From: Rudanella lutea DSM 19387
Lineage (GTDB): Bacteria > Bacteroidota > Bacteroidia > Cytophagales > Spirosomataceae
Reading direction: 5' to 3'
Assembly (NCBI RefSeq): GCF_000383955.1
Contig: NZ_KB913013.1
Location: forward strand, 1,035,694 to 1,099,693
DNA length: 64,000 nucleotides
Below are positions 25,779 to 38,000 of this stretch, piece by piece. Position numbers and translations under genes: made by a program. A model generated the notes under the pieces. It did not search any database and was not told the origin of the DNA. It saw only the letters and a program-made list of their open reading frames with translations. The stretch's first letter is position 1. Each line of letters opens with the position of its first letter.

Positions 25779-25826
25779 AAAAACCCCCGTTGCAGGCTCT
25801 ACTATGCCTCTGCAACGGGGGTTTTT
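25779..25826. terminator. Terminator of the adhesin operon
   Basis: AAACCCCCGTTGCAG / CTGCAACGGGGGTTT 15-bp stem with A-run and T-run on the two sides, so it can act in either direction. It lies 42 bases past the stop of the 307-residue protein that ends the leftward four-gene operon. Confidence 0.88.
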
Positions 25827-25867
25827 ACACATACGAAGCCGGCTACCAGCCTTCGTGTCTCGTTAGT

Positions 25868-26791
25868 TTACAATTTCACAATCTTGCGGGTTACGCGCTG
25901 CCCCTGCACCTGACCGCGCACAAAGTACACCCCGCCCGGCAAGGCCGACACCACAAACCGGGTCGAGTTGAAACCCGTTTTGGCTTGCAGTACATTGGTC
26001 AGCTTCACATTGCCCTGCGCATCGAGCAGCTCCAGCCGAACGCCCGACTGATCGGCGGCACTGAAGTATTTCACCTCGATCAGATCGGTGGTTGGGTTTG
26101 GGTAAGCCTGCACCGACAGATCAGCAACCGACTCCTGCGTACTTTGGGGGTCAATACCCAGTTGAGCCTGCTTGTTCTTGAGCACCTCGCTCAGCGAAAC
26201 AACGCCGTTCATCTGCTCCAGCGGGTGTGCCGACATGGAGGCCCGCTGCCCTGACCGCGAGTAAAAGCTGCTCCGTACATTCAGCGCCAGTTTTGAGTCG
26301 GCCAGTTGCACAAACTTGTCTTCGGTATCGAGTACCTGCACCTGCTCCGGAGCACCACCATTGCCTTTAAACGTAAACAAGGCTACGGGCTCGCCAGTCA
26401 CAAACGGGCCGTAATTGGTTTCCTGTGGAGATTTACCAATGATGTAATACGCCCAGTCGGCATCCACGGCACCGGTTTGCACCAGGGCAGCCGGGGGTAC
26501 CAGTTTGTAAGGCGTTTTGTCCCAAACACCCCGCACATCGCCTACCGATGTGAGCTCAAATGCTTTGGGAACCTTGAGCGAAAACTGAGCCGTAGCCCCG
26601 CGATCGTCGGTTTCGGGGTTGTTGGCATTGGGGGTATTATAATTCGGAATTAGCCAGGCGGTGTACAGGCTCGTGGCCGGTTCGTACGTCACCATGTACC
26701 GAACGTCGCTCGACGAGGTCATCACCCGGCTCTGCGCCCACGCATGGGTACCCAGCAACCAGACCAGCACCATAAAGCCAATGCGTTTCAT
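25868..26791 (-). CDS. Secreted surface protein with T9SS sorting domain
   Basis: 307 residues. After a signal peptide ending HAWAQ, residues ~25-205 form a domain shared with the next two genes upstream: VRYMVTYEPATSLYTAWLIP, TPNANNPETDDRGATAQFSL, GVWDKTPYKL, and [20 protein letters not shown]. The last ~80 residues are a type A T9SS sorting domain (VQAYPNPTTDLIEVKYF ... LPGGVYFVRGQVQGQRVTRK), which directs export through the type IX system. It is the shortest and last member of a four-gene run, nine bases after the preceding gene. No enzymatic motif is visible. A structural or adhesive role is inferred from the operon. Confidence 0.82.
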   Translation of the reverse strand: MKRIGFMVLVWLLGTHAWAQSRVMTSSSDVRYMVTYEPATSLYTAWLIPNYNTPNANNPETDDRGATAQFSLKVPKAFELTSVGDVRGVWDKTPYKLVPPAALVQTGAVDADWAYYIIGKSPQETNYGPFVTGEPVALFTFKGNGGAPEQVQVLDTEDKFVQLADSKLALNVRSSFYSRSGQRASMSAHPLEQMNGVVSLSEVLKNKQAQLGIDPQSTQESVADLSVQAYPNPTTDLIEVKYFSAADQSGVRLELLDAQGNVKLTNVLQAKTGFNSTRFVVSALPGGVYFVRGQVQGQRVTRKIVKL

Positions 26792-26800
26792 AAGGTTTGA

Positions 26801-28339
26801 TTAAAGACGTGATTTAGTTTTCTTGATCGTAAACGGCACACAAAGGTCGGGCGGGCAGCAGTTGCCAGCCTCTACCACAATTGGGCAGCAACCCGTGATC
26901 GGGCAACCTGCCGACGACGATTCGACGGTGTAAATACCCGTCTGGGTCAGCGTCGTTGAGCTACCGGTTGCAAACAATACACCGTTGCGGAACCAGCGTA
27001 CATCCGTGTACCGGGCCGGTACGCTGACAATAAACTCATCGCCCGCGCATAGTTTCACCGGTACCGATGTACAGGCTGTCGCTTCGTTGTTGGCCGGATT
27101 AGGGTCCTGGCTACCGGTAGCCGTTACACTCGCGGTATTGGTCAGTATGCCTTCGGCCTGAATCAGGACCGTCAGCACGAGCGTGGCCGATTCACCAGCC
27201 GCCAGGCCGCCAATCGTCCAGACGCCACTTGTCGCATTGTAGCTTCCTTTGCTGGCTGTCGGTGTTCCCTGCAACACGGCCGCGCCGTTGCGCGTGAGGG
27301 TATCGAGGGCCGTTACGCCCACGGCACTGCCCGGCCCCAGGTTTTGAATCGTAACTGTAAAACTCACCGCAGCCCCTACAGCCGCCATCGACTGGCTCAC
27401 CTGCTTTGTTACGAGCAGATCGGCGGGGGTATTCGAAGCCGGTACCACATCGAGACTAATGCCCGCCGTCACGCAGAGCGTAGGCTGAGCCAAATCGCAG
27501 AGGGTGTAGCTAAAACTAACGGGGCCGGTGTAGCCGGGAGCTGGCGTGTAGCGGATGGTTCCGTCGGGGTTGACAGCCGCCGTACCACTGTTTGGCGCGC
27601 TCACCGTCACGGTTACGCTCGTAGCACTAATCGGCAACCCATCGCGGGTGTCGTTGGCCAGTACATTCAGCGTTACCGACGTACCCGCCGTCAAGGTCTG
27701 GGTATCGGGGGTAGCCTGCAAGAGGGCACACGAAGCCGCCGGGCCGGTTACGTCCCGAAACTGCTCCAGCGGGTTCTGATTACCACCCGACGGCTGACCC
27801 GAAACCGAGTAAAAGCTGTTGGCTACGTTGAGCGAAAAGCGGTTATCGGCCTGCACAATGAACGGGTTACCCGCTTCGAGCGGGCTGATGGCACCGAAAC
27901 AGCCATTCCCCCGGAAGGTAAACAAAGCCACCGGCGTACCATCGACAAAGGGGCCGTAGTTCGTTTCTGACGCTGATTTTCCGATGACGTAGTAGTTAAC
28001 GGCCGGATCAAGGCCCGAGCCCGTCCAGTCCTGATTCGCGTTACCGGGTCCCAACCGGAGCGGTGCCTTATCCCAGACACCCCGCACGTCGGTGATTTCG
28101 GTAAGCGAAAATGAAGCCGGAACTTTGAGCGTAAACTGAGCCGTACCTCCGCGCTCGTTGGCCCCCATGTTGTTGGCGTTGGGCGTACTGTAGCGAGGTA
28201 CCACAAAAGCCGTGTACCGATCGGTGACCCGGTCGTACGTAACCTGATAGTCCACTACATTAGACGACTGTTGGGCATAGCCAACCCCGGCCGAGAGGAA
28301 CAGGCAGCTCCAGATGAGTACGCTTACAAATCGTTTCAT
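26801..28339 (-). CDS. Secreted multidomain surface protein (Ig-like/DUF11 repeats)
   Basis: 512 residues with a signal peptide ending GVGYAQ. Residues ~23-200 are the same N-terminal domain as in the neighbours ([40 protein letters not shown]). Next come a cadherin/Ig-like tandem-95-type module ([12 protein letters not shown] ... [20 protein letters not shown]) and a DUF11-type module ([21 protein letters not shown]). The end is Cys-rich: [12 protein letters not shown] and [16 protein letters not shown]. Unlike the 307-residue protein it lacks a recognisable T9SS sorting domain. The '[10 protein letters not shown]' end may be its own anchoring or export signal. Confidence 0.8.
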   Translation of the reverse strand: MKRFVSVLIWSCLFLSAGVGYAQQSSNVVDYQVTYDRVTDRYTAFVVPRYSTPNANNMGANERGGTAQFTLKVPASFSLTEITDVRGVWDKAPLRLGPGNANQDWTGSGLDPAVNYYVIGKSASETNYGPFVDGTPVALFTFRGNGCFGAISPLEAGNPFIVQADNRFSLNVANSFYSVSGQPSGGNQNPLEQFRDVTGPAASCALLQATPDTQTLTAGTSVTLNVLANDTRDGLPISATSVTVTVSAPNSGTAAVNPDGTIRYTPAPGYTGPVSFSYTLCDLAQPTLCVTAGISLDVVPASNTPADLLVTKQVSQSMAAVGAAVSFTVTIQNLGPGSAVGVTALDTLTRNGAAVLQGTPTASKGSYNATSGVWTIGGLAAGESATLVLTVLIQAEGILTNTASVTATGSQDPNPANNEATACTSVPVKLCAGDEFIVSVPARYTDVRWFRNGVLFATGSSTTLTQTGIYTVESSSAGCPITGCCPIVVEAGNCCPPDLCVPFTIKKTKSRL

Positions 28340-28408
28340 AAAAGCACTGATTTACAACGTTCGCAAAAAGCGGGCGGAGTGCGCCCTGGTGCACTCCGCC
28401 CGGAACGA

Positions 28409-31400
28409 TTAAGGTAACTGCTCGCGAATGGTGAAGAACGGCAACCGGAAGCTGTTGCCCGGGTGGTTCTTGATCACATTCTGGTAAATAAACTCAACGT
28501 CGTTGCCGGTACCCTGGAAGATCGTCTGACCATCGAGGTTGATGTCTCCGGCAAAATAACCCCGCAGTTTGAAGGCTGGACTCACCAGACCGTTGTTCGG
28601 TGCATTGATCACCAGCTGATACAGTTGGTTTACGTCGTTGTTGGAACCCTGATAAATCACGAAGTTACGAGGTGTAGTCGGCGCATTGTCGACAAACGCG
28701 TTGCCGGCCCACATGGCTACTCCCTGGCTCACCACTACCTGCGCCTGGTTGGGCGTCACTTCGGTGTAGCTCGTAACACCTGAGTACGTAAACGTAGGCG
28801 TGTTCGGGTTACGGAAGTCGACCACCGTGGCAGTCTCCGACAGCGGCAGGGCCGACTGGCTCATGACACCGAGGTGGTTCCGATGACGCACTGCTACGTA
28901 ATAGTTGCCCGACAGAGCCGTGGCAAACGTTACCGACGACACGCCGTCGACCCCTACAATATCCCCGTCGCGCTGGAGCAGAGCCGCGCGGCTGTCGACA
29001 ATCGTAGCCGGGTTCGCTTCCGAACGCAGTTCCACAAACACCCAGTCAACGATAGCGTCGTTACCCGTAACAGCCGTTACACCAGCGGCAATCGACGTAA
29101 TCGGCGTAATTGGGTTGAGCGTAGTGTAGGGATGCGACGCCGGAATGTAGCCACCTACCCGCAGGTCGTCGCGCATGAGTGAGCCCGTTACCCCAAACAG
29201 AGCCCCTTGCAGATACACCTTGGGCGACAACCGCACAATGGGGGCCGGAATCACGGCCGGGGTGGTCACGGTGGCTACGTTGTTGGCCGGGGTGTTATCA
29301 CCTGCCGGTACGCTGGTAGCCACTGTAAACGTTTGGGGCTGCCCTACCGTGGACAGGCCGGGCAGAATCGGGATCGTGAGGGTTTCGCTCGTGAGCGTAG
29401 CCAGTGATACCGACTTTACACAGCTCACCAGCTGACCCAACACCGTGCAAACGAAGCCGTTGGAGGTGGTAAAGCCGGGGGCGATGGTCACTCCTGCGGG
29501 CATAGTAAGCGTCACCGTAACCGGACCGCTGAAGTTACCCGTACCAATATTGCTCACCGAAATAGGCAGGCTGCTCGACAGCGTAGCGGTCAGGCTGGTC
29601 AGTGGCTGACCAATACCCACCGCCAGATCGACCGCACCGTTGGGAGGGAACACCGTCAGGTAAACCGTTGCCGTGGCGCAGGCCGAGGGGGTGCCCGTGT
29701 CGCATACCTGATACACGAACGAATCAGTGCCGCTGAAACCAGCTGCCGGTGTGTAGGTGAAGCTACCCGTAGTCGAAAGGGCGAGTGTCCCGTTGGTTGG
29801 GCTGGTCACCGGCGTTGTGGTCACGGTCTGGTTGTTGCCTTCCAGATCCTGATCGTTGGTCAATACATTGCTGATGAACGCCGTATTGGTAAACGTGCTG
29901 TATGCATCGTCGTAGGCCAGAGTCTGATTGTTGGCCGGATTGGGCCGCACCAGCACCGTTACGGTAGCCTGATCGCACAGAATCGGCAAACCCGTGTCGC
30001 ATACCTGATACACAAACGAATCGACACCCGTGAAGCTATTGACCGGCGTGTAGGTAATGGTTCCGTTCGGGTTGATCACGATGTTGCCATTCGTAGGGGC
30101 GCTTACCAGAATCGGCAGGCCGAGCGTCTGGGCATCGGGGTCGCTATCGTTGGCTCGCACCGCAATCACCACCGGGCTGTTGGGCGTGGTAGCAATCAGG
30201 TCGTTCTGGGCAATCGGGGCATCGTTGTTGTTGGGGGCGTTGTTGCGCACCTCAATCGTTACGAGCGCCGTTGCACACTGAGCGGCCGTGTTGCACACCT
30301 GATACACAAAGCTATCTGTACCGGTAAAGCTCGTTGCGGGCGTGTAGGTATAGTTTCCGTTGGCGAGCAGGGTCAGCGTACCGTTGGTCGGAGCTACCAC
30401 CGGCGTCGTCGTGACGGTGAGTGCCAAACCAGCCGGTTCTTTGTCGTTGGTCAGCACATTACCCGACACGGCCACTTGCAGGAACGTCTGGTTGAAGTCG
30501 TTCTGGGGCGCGGGGCGGCTCGGTTGTACTGTCACGGTCACCGAGTTAGTTGAGCACTGTAACGGCTGGAGCAGATCACAAACTGTGTACGTAAACACCT
30601 CGTTGCCCGAGAAAGCAATAGCAGGCGTGTAGGTGATCGTTCCGTTGGCATTCACCACCGCGGTACCATTGGCTGGCGCACTGGCTAATGCCACACTCAC
30701 GGTCGTAGATAAAGCAGGCAGGCTGTTGCGGGTATCGTTGGCCAATACCGATACGCTGATTGGGGTACCCGAAGCGGTAGTTACCGCATCAGGACTCGTC
30801 ACAATGACCGTATTTACCGTTAGGCTAACCGCGGCCGACGAGCACTGCAACGGCTGGTCAATATCGCAGATGGTGTACGTAAACGACACCGGTCCCGAGA
30901 AGCCGGTTGCGGGCGTGTACGTGATCGTTCCGTTGGCATTCACGGTAGCCGTACCCGTTGCCGGGGCCGTGCTCACCGAAACCGTTACATTGGTCGTGCT
31001 GGCGGGGCCACCGTTGCGCGTATCATTGCCCAGAACGGCGACCGCTACCGGTGTGCCGGCATTCGTCGTGGCCTGGTCAGGCGAAGCTACAAGCACCGCA
31101 TTCACCGTCAGAGAAACACTCGCGGTCGAGCAGATTGTCGTTTGGGTTGGTGCGCAAAGGGTGTACGTAAACGATACCGGGCCTGAGTAACCGGCAGCCG
31201 GGCTGTAGCTGATGGTACCATCGGGGTTCACGGTAGCCGTACCCGAAGCCGGGGGCGTACTTACCGTAACGGTCACGTCGGTGTTTACAACCGGCACCCC
31301 GTTGCGGGTATCGTTGGCCAGTACCGACAGACTTACCGGAATACCGGCCGTGAGCGTCTGGCTATCGGGGTTGGCCTGCAACACGGCGCACTGAGCCGCC

Positions 31401-31996
31401 GGGCCAAACAACGTGCGGAACTGCTCCAGCGGAGCCTGGTTACCCCCGGCAGGCTGGCCCGACCGCGAGTAGAAGCTGTTGGCTACGTTCAACGACAAAT
31501 CGTTGTCGGCAGCTGCGATAAACGGATCACCCGGCGCGAGGGGCGTAATTTCACCGAAACAGCCGTTGCCCGTGAACGAGAACAGCGGAACGGGTGTGCC
31601 AGCCGTAAACTTTCCGTAATTGACTTCGTTTGGCGACTTACCAATCACGAAGTAATTGTAGTTCGGGTCGAGGGCCGTGGTGTACGTCTGGTTCGGATTA
31701 CCCGGCCCCAGCCGCAGGGGCGTCTTGTCCCAACTTCCGGTCAAATCCTGAATGTTGGTAATGGAGAACGACGACGGTACTTTAATGGTAAACTGCGCCG
31801 TTCCACCCAATTCATCATTGCTCGGGTTGTTGGCGTTGGGAGTAGCATAATTCGGAATCACCCAGGCGATGTAGCGCCCGGTTGCGACGTTGTACGTGAC
31901 CTGATAATCAACCGTATTGGTCGACTGCTGAGCCATGGCAAGGCGCGCCCCCAACAGAAGGCACCCTACAAGTAGACAAGTAAAAAACTGCTTCAT
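28409..31996 (-). CDS. Large secreted adhesin-like protein with tandem-95/cadherin-like repeats
   Basis: 1195 residues. A signal peptide ending LAMAQQ and the shared N-terminal domain (residues ~22-205) are followed by about seven repeats of ~95 residues of the pattern 'V..NDTRNG ... GTATVNANGTITYTPATGFSG.VSFTYT.CD' (to ~residue 780) and a DUF11/CARDB-like module. The C-terminal domain of ~275 residues begins at LSPKVYLQGALFGV. It ends in a dockerin-like GDINLDGQ loop and FFTIREQLP and is shared with the giant protein upstream. Such repeats usually bind calcium and form stiff rods. A surface-attachment role is inferred. It follows the giant gene by 72 bases. Confidence 0.82.
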   Translation of the reverse strand: MKQFFTCLLVGCLLLGARLAMAQQSTNTVDYQVTYNVATGRYIAWVIPNYATPNANNPSNDELGGTAQFTIKVPSSFSITNIQDLTGSWDKTPLRLGPGNPNQTYTTALDPNYNYFVIGKSPNEVNYGKFTAGTPVPLFSFTGNGCFGEITPLAPGDPFIAAADNDLSLNVANSFYSRSGQPAGGNQAPLEQFRTLFGPAAQCAVLQANPDSQTLTAGIPVSLSVLANDTRNGVPVVNTDVTVTVSTPPASGTATVNPDGTISYSPAAGYSGPVSFTYTLCAPTQTTICSTASVSLTVNAVLVASPDQATTNAGTPVAVAVLGNDTRNGGPASTTNVTVSVSTAPATGTATVNANGTITYTPATGFSGPVSFTYTICDIDQPLQCSSAAVSLTVNTVIVTSPDAVTTASGTPISVSVLANDTRNSLPALSTTVSVALASAPANGTAVVNANGTITYTPAIAFSGNEVFTYTVCDLLQPLQCSTNSVTVTVQPSRPAPQNDFNQTFLQVAVSGNVLTNDKEPAGLALTVTTTPVVAPTNGTLTLLANGNYTYTPATSFTGTDSFVYQVCNTAAQCATALVTIEVRNNAPNNNDAPIAQNDLIATTPNSPVVIAVRANDSDPDAQTLGLPILVSAPTNGNIVINPNGTITYTPVNSFTGVDSFVYQVCDTGLPILCDQATVTVLVRPNPANNQTLAYDDAYSTFTNTAFISNVLTNDQDLEGNNQTVTTTPVTSPTNGTLALSTTGSFTYTPAAGFSGTDSFVYQVCDTGTPSACATATVYLTVFPPNGAVDLAVGIGQPLTSLTATLSSSLPISVSNIGTGNFSGPVTVTLTMPAGVTIAPGFTTSNGFVCTVLGQLVSCVKSVSLATLTSETLTIPILPGLSTVGQPQTFTVATSVPAGDNTPANNVATVTTPAVIPAPIVRLSPKVYLQGALFGVTGSLMRDDLRVGGYIPASHPYTTLNPITPITSIAAGVTAVTGNDAIVDWVFVELRSEANPATIVDSRAALLQRDGDIVGVDGVSSVTFATALSGNYYVAVRHRNHLGVMSQSALPLSETATVVDFRNPNTPTFTYSGVTSYTEVTPNQAQVVVSQGVAMWAGNAFVDNAPTTPRNFVIYQGSNNDVNQLYQLVINAPNNGLVSPAFKLRGYFAGDINLDGQTIFQGTGNDVEFIYQNVIKNHPGNSFRLPFFTIREQLP

Positions 31997-32068
31997 CGAT
32001 GGTTAACTTTAAGACTTTGAAAAGTTGACAAACAAAGCGGCAAGCCTGGTCTCGCCCTGTTTTTTGCG

Positions 32069-35000
32069 TTACGGTATTTGTTCACGGATGGTAAAAAATG
32101 AAACTCTAAGGCTATTTCCGGGGTGATTTTTCACCACGTTCTGGTAGATCAGTTCTACGTCATTGCCGGTACCCTGAAAGAGCGTTTGCCCGTCCAGATT
32201 CACGTCGCCGGAGAAGTAGCCGCGTAACCGGTAGAATGGACTTTTCAAGCCGTTGGCCGGCGCATTGACTACCTGCTGATAGATACCGTTCACGTCGTTG
32301 TCGGTACCCTGATAAATGATTTGGTTACGCGGTGCCACCGGAGCATTATCGGCCAGAATATTGCCGGCCCACATGGCTACCCCCTGACTCACCACCACCT
32401 GTGCCTGATCGACGGTCACCTGCGTATAGCTACTGGTACTGGTGGTGGTGTACGTTGGGGTTGATGGATTGCGGAAATCGACAACCGTCGTTGTGGTCGA
32501 CAACGGAACGGCCAGGCGGCTCATCACGCCCAGGTGATTGCGGTGCCGCACGGCCACGTAATAACCCGCTGGCAGCGATTGACTGAAGATGAGGGGCGAC
32601 GTGCCGTCCACATCGACAACGTCGCCATCGCGCTGCAGCAGGGCCGCCCGGCTATCGACCACAACACTCGGGTTGGTGGCCGAACGTAGCTCCACAAATA
32701 CCCAGTCGACAATGGCGTTGTTGCCCGTAACAGCCGTGACCCCGGCGGCCATCGCAGCTACCGGCGTAATCGGGTTGAGCGTAGCGTAGGGGTGCGTAGA
32801 CGGGAGGTATCCACCCGCCCGCAGGTCGTCGCGCATGAGTGAACCCACCACCCCAATCAAAGCTCCCTGCAAATACACCTTAGGTGATACGGATACGAGC
32901 GGGGGTTGCGGCTGCACCAGCACTGACACGGTGGCCCGGCTACATTGACCAGACGTATTGCAAGCGGTATACGTGAAGCTATCGGGACCCGTAAAGCCCG
33001 GAGCCGGGGTGTAGGTATAGCTACCCGTAGCCGACATAACAACAGTTCCACTCGCGGGCTGACCCGTGGTGTAGGTCAGGGCCAATCCCTGAAGATCCAG
33101 ATCATTGGCACTGACAATGCCGGTACGTATGGTATTGATTCGGGTCAGAAGCACATCATCGACGGCGACAGGAGCCAGTATGGTTCCGGGAGCTGGCGTC
33201 GGTTGTACCCGGCCATTCACCTGTGCGGTTGCACACAGACTCGGCGTTGCCCCGTCGCACACCTGATACGTAAAGCTTACCAGACCGGTGAAACCTGTGG
33301 GGGGCGTGTAGGTGATGGTTCCGTCGGCATTGACTACCGCCGTACCCACTGCTGGGGGCGTGGTAATAATAGGTAACCCTAACTGCCCATTGAGTGAGGT
33401 AGCAGAGTCAGGGTCGGTATCGTTCGCCAACACAGCAATCACGACTGACTGATCCTGAATAGTTTGCGTGTTATCGTCATTGGCTACCGGCTTTTCGTTG
33501 CCGAGCATTGGGTCGGGAACGACGTTGACCGACACACACGCCGAACCACTCAGGCCAACCGTATTGCTCAGGGCGTAGCAGAAACTTACCACGCCGGTGA
33601 AGCCCATCGGGGGGGTGTAGGTATAGCTACCATCGGGTGCAATGGTCACCGTGCCCTGAGCGGGTGGCGTTAACAACGAAGCCGTCAGCGGCAACCCTTG
33701 CGGGTCAATATCGTTGATCAGCACATTACCTGTCACCGGCGTGTTGGGGCGAGTGTTGGCAATATCGGGCGTCACCAGCGGAGAGAGCGGAACTACCGTC
33801 ACTGCCACCGATGCGGTTGCGCAGGTAGCGGGTGTGAGTTTATCACAAATCTGGTAGGTTAGCGTGTACGAGCCGGGGAACGTGTTGGGGGCTACCTGTA
33901 AACGCCCGGTCACGGTGTCCAGTGTGATACCCGACGGGTACGTACCAACAGGTGTTATGGTAGCGTTGCCACCGGCTCCCAGCGTCGCTGGCAATCCATT
34001 CACTAAATCGTTGGCTACCACATTCGTCACAGCCACCCCACCCGTAGCGAGTGCCGTACCACTATCGGGCGCCGGTTGAATATCTGCCGTAACCGTCAAC
34101 GAGACAATCGTGGTGGCGCAGGTGGTGGGCGTGAGTTTGTCACAGAGCTGGTAGGCCACCGTGTACGAGCCCGGCGTGGTGCCCACCGTGACACTCACGC
34201 TGCCGGTAGTGGTGTTGAGGCTGATGCCCGCCGGATACGTACCTACCGCTGTCAGGGTAGCATTGCCCCCTCCGCCCAACGTTGCGGGTACACCGTTGAC
34301 CACATCGTTAACTGCAACGTTCGCGACGGCCACCCCGCCGGTACCCGCATTAGCCGTGCCGCTGTCGGGGTTAGCTACTACGCTTGGGGTCACCGTCACT
34401 GAGACAATCCCGGTGGTGCAGGTGCTTGTACCGAGAGTGGTGCACAACGAGTAAACCAGTGTGTAAGCCCCCGGAGCCGTGCCTTGAGCCACACTTACGC
34501 TGCCGATGGTGGTATTCAACGTAATGCCTGCCGAGCCGCTGCTGACCAGACTCAGACTGGAGTTGGTCGCATCAGCCGGTAAGCCGTTGGCCAAATCATT
34601 GGCCCGTACGTTGGCCACCGCGACCCCACCCGTACCCGCGCTGGCTGTGCCGCTATCGGGGTTGGCCGTCGCGCTGGGCACCACGGTGAGCGATACAATC
34701 GTGGTGGCGCAGGTAGCGGGCGTGAGTTTGTCACAAAGCTGGTAGGCCACCGTGTACGAGCCCGGCGTAGTACCCACCGCGACACTCACGCTACCAGTTG
34801 TCGTGTTGAGGCTGATGCCCGCTGGGTATGTCCCGATTGGGGTCAGGGTCGCATTGCCCCCTCCGCCAAAGGTGGCTGGCACACCGTTGACCACATCGTT
34901 AACCACGACGTTCGCCACCGCGACCCCGCCTGTGCCCGCGTTAGCCGTACCCGCATCCGGGTTGGCCACCACGCTCGGAGTTACCGTCACTGAGACAATC

Positions 35001-38000
35001 CCTGTGGTGCAGGTGCTTGTGCCGAGAGTGGTGCAGAGTGAATAGATCAAGGTATAAGCCCCCGGAGCCGTGCCCTGGGCCACACTTACGCTGCCGGTGG
35101 TGGTATTCAACGTGATACCTGCTGAACCGCTGCTGACCAGACTCAGGCTCGAGTTGGTCGCATCAGCCGGTAAGCCGTTGGCCAAATCATTGGCCCGCAC
35201 ATTGGCCACCGCAACTCCACCCGTACCCGCACTGGCTGTGCCGCTGTCGGGGTTGGCTGTCGCACTGGGCACCACGGTGAGTGAGACTATGGCTGTCGCG
35301 CAGGTCGTGGGTGTGAGTTTATCACAGAGCTGGTAAGCCACTGTGTACGAGCCCGGCGTAGTACCCACCGCGACACTCACGCTGCCGGTCGCGGCATCCA
35401 GCGTTATACCTGTCGGATATGTCCCGATTGGGGTCAGGGTGGCATTACCTCCTCCGCCCAAGGTAGCGGGTACGCCGTTGACTACATCGTTGAGCGCGAC
35501 GTTCGCGACCGCTACCCCACCCGTGCCTGAGTTGGCTGTGCCGCTGTCGGGGTTAGCCACCACGCTTGGGGTCACCGTCACTGAGACAATCCCGGTGGTG
35601 CAGGTGCTTGTGCCAAGGGTCGTGCAAAGTGAATAGACCAGCGTGTAAGCTCCCGGTGCCGTGCCCTGGGCCACACTTACACTACCGGTGGTCGTGTTGA
35701 GAATGATGCCTGCCGAGCCGCTGCTGACCAGACTCAGGCTGGAGTTAGTGGCATCAGCCGGTAAGCCGTTGGCCAAATCATTGGCCCGCACGTTGCTCAC
35801 CGCAACTCCACCCGTACCCGCGCTGGCTGTGCCGCTATCGGGGTTGGCCACCACGCTCGGGGTCACCGTCACTGAGACAATCCCGGTGGTGCAGGTGCTC
35901 GTGCCAAGGGTCGTGCAAAGTGAATAGACCAGCGTGTAAGCTCCCGGAGCCGTGCCCTGGGCGACACTTACACTGCCCGTGCTGGTATTGAGGGTGATGC
36001 CCGCCGAGCCGCTGCTCACCAGACTCAGGCTCGAGTTGGTCGCATCAGCCGGTAAGCCGTTGGCCAGGTCATTGGCCCGTACGTTGGTCACCGCAACTCC
36101 ACCCGTACCCGCACTGGCTGTGCCGCTGTCGGGGTTGGCCGTCGCGCTGGGCACCACGGTGAGCGATACAATCGTGGTGGCGCAGGTGGTGGGCGTGAGT
36201 TTGTCACAGAGCTGGTAGGCCACCGTGTACGAGCCCGGCGTGGTGCCCACCGCGACACTCACGCTACCGGTTGTCGTGTTGAGGCTGATGCCCGCCAGGT
36301 ATGTCCCGATTGGGGTCAGAGTGGCATTCCCACCTCCGCCCAACGTTGCGGGCACACCGTTGACCGGGTCATTGAGTGCAACGTTCGCCACTGCGATCCC
36401 ACCGGTGCCCGCGTTAGCCGTGCCGCTGTCGGGGTTAGCTACCACGCTTGGGGTCACCGTCACTGAGACAATCCCGGTAGTGCAGGTGCTTGTGCCAAGG
36501 GTCGTGCACAACGAGTAAACCAGTGTGTAAGCTCCCGGAGCCGTGCCCTGGGCTACGCTCACACTACCGGTGGTCGTGTTGAGAGTGATGCCTGCCGAGC
36601 CGCTGCTGACCAGACTCAGACTGGAGTTGGTCGCATCAGCGGGCAAGCCGTTGGCCAAATCATTGGCCCGCACGTTGGTCACCGCAACTCCACCCGTACC
36701 CGCACTGGCTGTGCCGCTGTCAGGGTTGGCCGTCGCGCTGGGCGCTACGGTGAGTGATACAATCGTGGTGGCGCAGGTGGTGGGCGTGAGCTTGTCACAA
36801 AGTTGATAAGCCACCGTGTACGAGCCCGGCGTGGTGCCTACAGCGATACTCACGCTACCGGTTGTCGTGTTGAGGCTGATGCCCGCCGGATACGTACCTA
36901 CCGCTGTCAGGGTGGCATTGCCCCCTCCGCCTAACGTAGCGGGCAACGTATTAACCAAATCATTGGCAACCACATTAGCCACGGCGGTCCCCCCGGTTCC
37001 GGCACTGACTGTCCCGGAGTCAGGTACGGCTGATACCGTCGAACCAACCGGCGCAGTGGCCGTACCAATGTTGTTGGTCACGCTGATTTCGGACGTAATC
37101 GAAACCGTATGCGTGAAGCTGAGAGTCGTTCCGGCCGCAGCCGCAGCGGGTGTAACAGGCACATTGATGGTCGTGCTGGCTCCTGTAGCGATAGACGCCG
37201 AACTCGAACACGTAACACTCGCCCCCGTGGTCACGCAGGCGAATCCGTTACTGGTAAACGAGGCTGGTGTAACAACCGTAGTCGGAATAACCAACGTAGT
37301 TGTAATCAGGCCCGAGGAGGCAGCCGAACCGATGTTGCTCACCACAACCGGTAGTGTGCTGGTCAGACCCGGCAAAAAAGCAGGCGTTGGCTGCCCAATA
37401 GATGTGGTCAGATCGGCCAAACCAATTACGCTGACCGTTGGCGAACAGGTTCCGGTGCCTTGGGCCGAACTGACCGACAGCGTGCGGGTACCAATACTCC
37501 CTGAGCCATCGTATGAAATCGGGATCGACAATACCGTTTGGCTAGCCACTAACGATGTCGTTACCGAGAGTGGTACCGACGTAAAGCCTCCACCCGAAAG
37601 CGAGGCCAGTATAATTTGTCCGTCGCGGGTAGTGGTGATTGGGATGTTCAGAACGCCGGTAGAGGGAATACCCACCACAAACGTCCCCGCTACGGTAGCA
37701 TTCGCACAGTTGCCAAACGTAAACGCCCCCTCTTTAACCCGCCATAATACCTGACCACTGCCGGATGGATACGTGGCCAGCGGATTGGTGATACCGGCAT
37801 TGACCGGCCCGAAAAGGGCATCGTTGGTGTCAATGTTATTATCGAGCCCATCCTTGTCTGAGTCGACGCCAGCCAGTGTGAGCCCGGCTTCATTGGTATC
37901 TGATTTGGTATCGTTATCGCTATCCGTGTCCAGATAGTCCGGGGTGTCGGTTTTATCGGTATTCTCGGGCATCAGACCTCCGGTAGCCGAGTAGGCTGTT

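Noticed and set aside
33790..37032. CRISPR-like array because of regular repeats
   Set aside because: Repeat units are 291-300 bp, in frame and coding, with no short repeat-spacer pattern.
33864..37754. Series of plus-strand open frames of 88-97 codons (and one of 312) across the adhesin repeats
   Set aside because: They recur exactly with the A/B repeat period and are mirror frames of the real leftward gene; no signal peptide or domain is visible in them.
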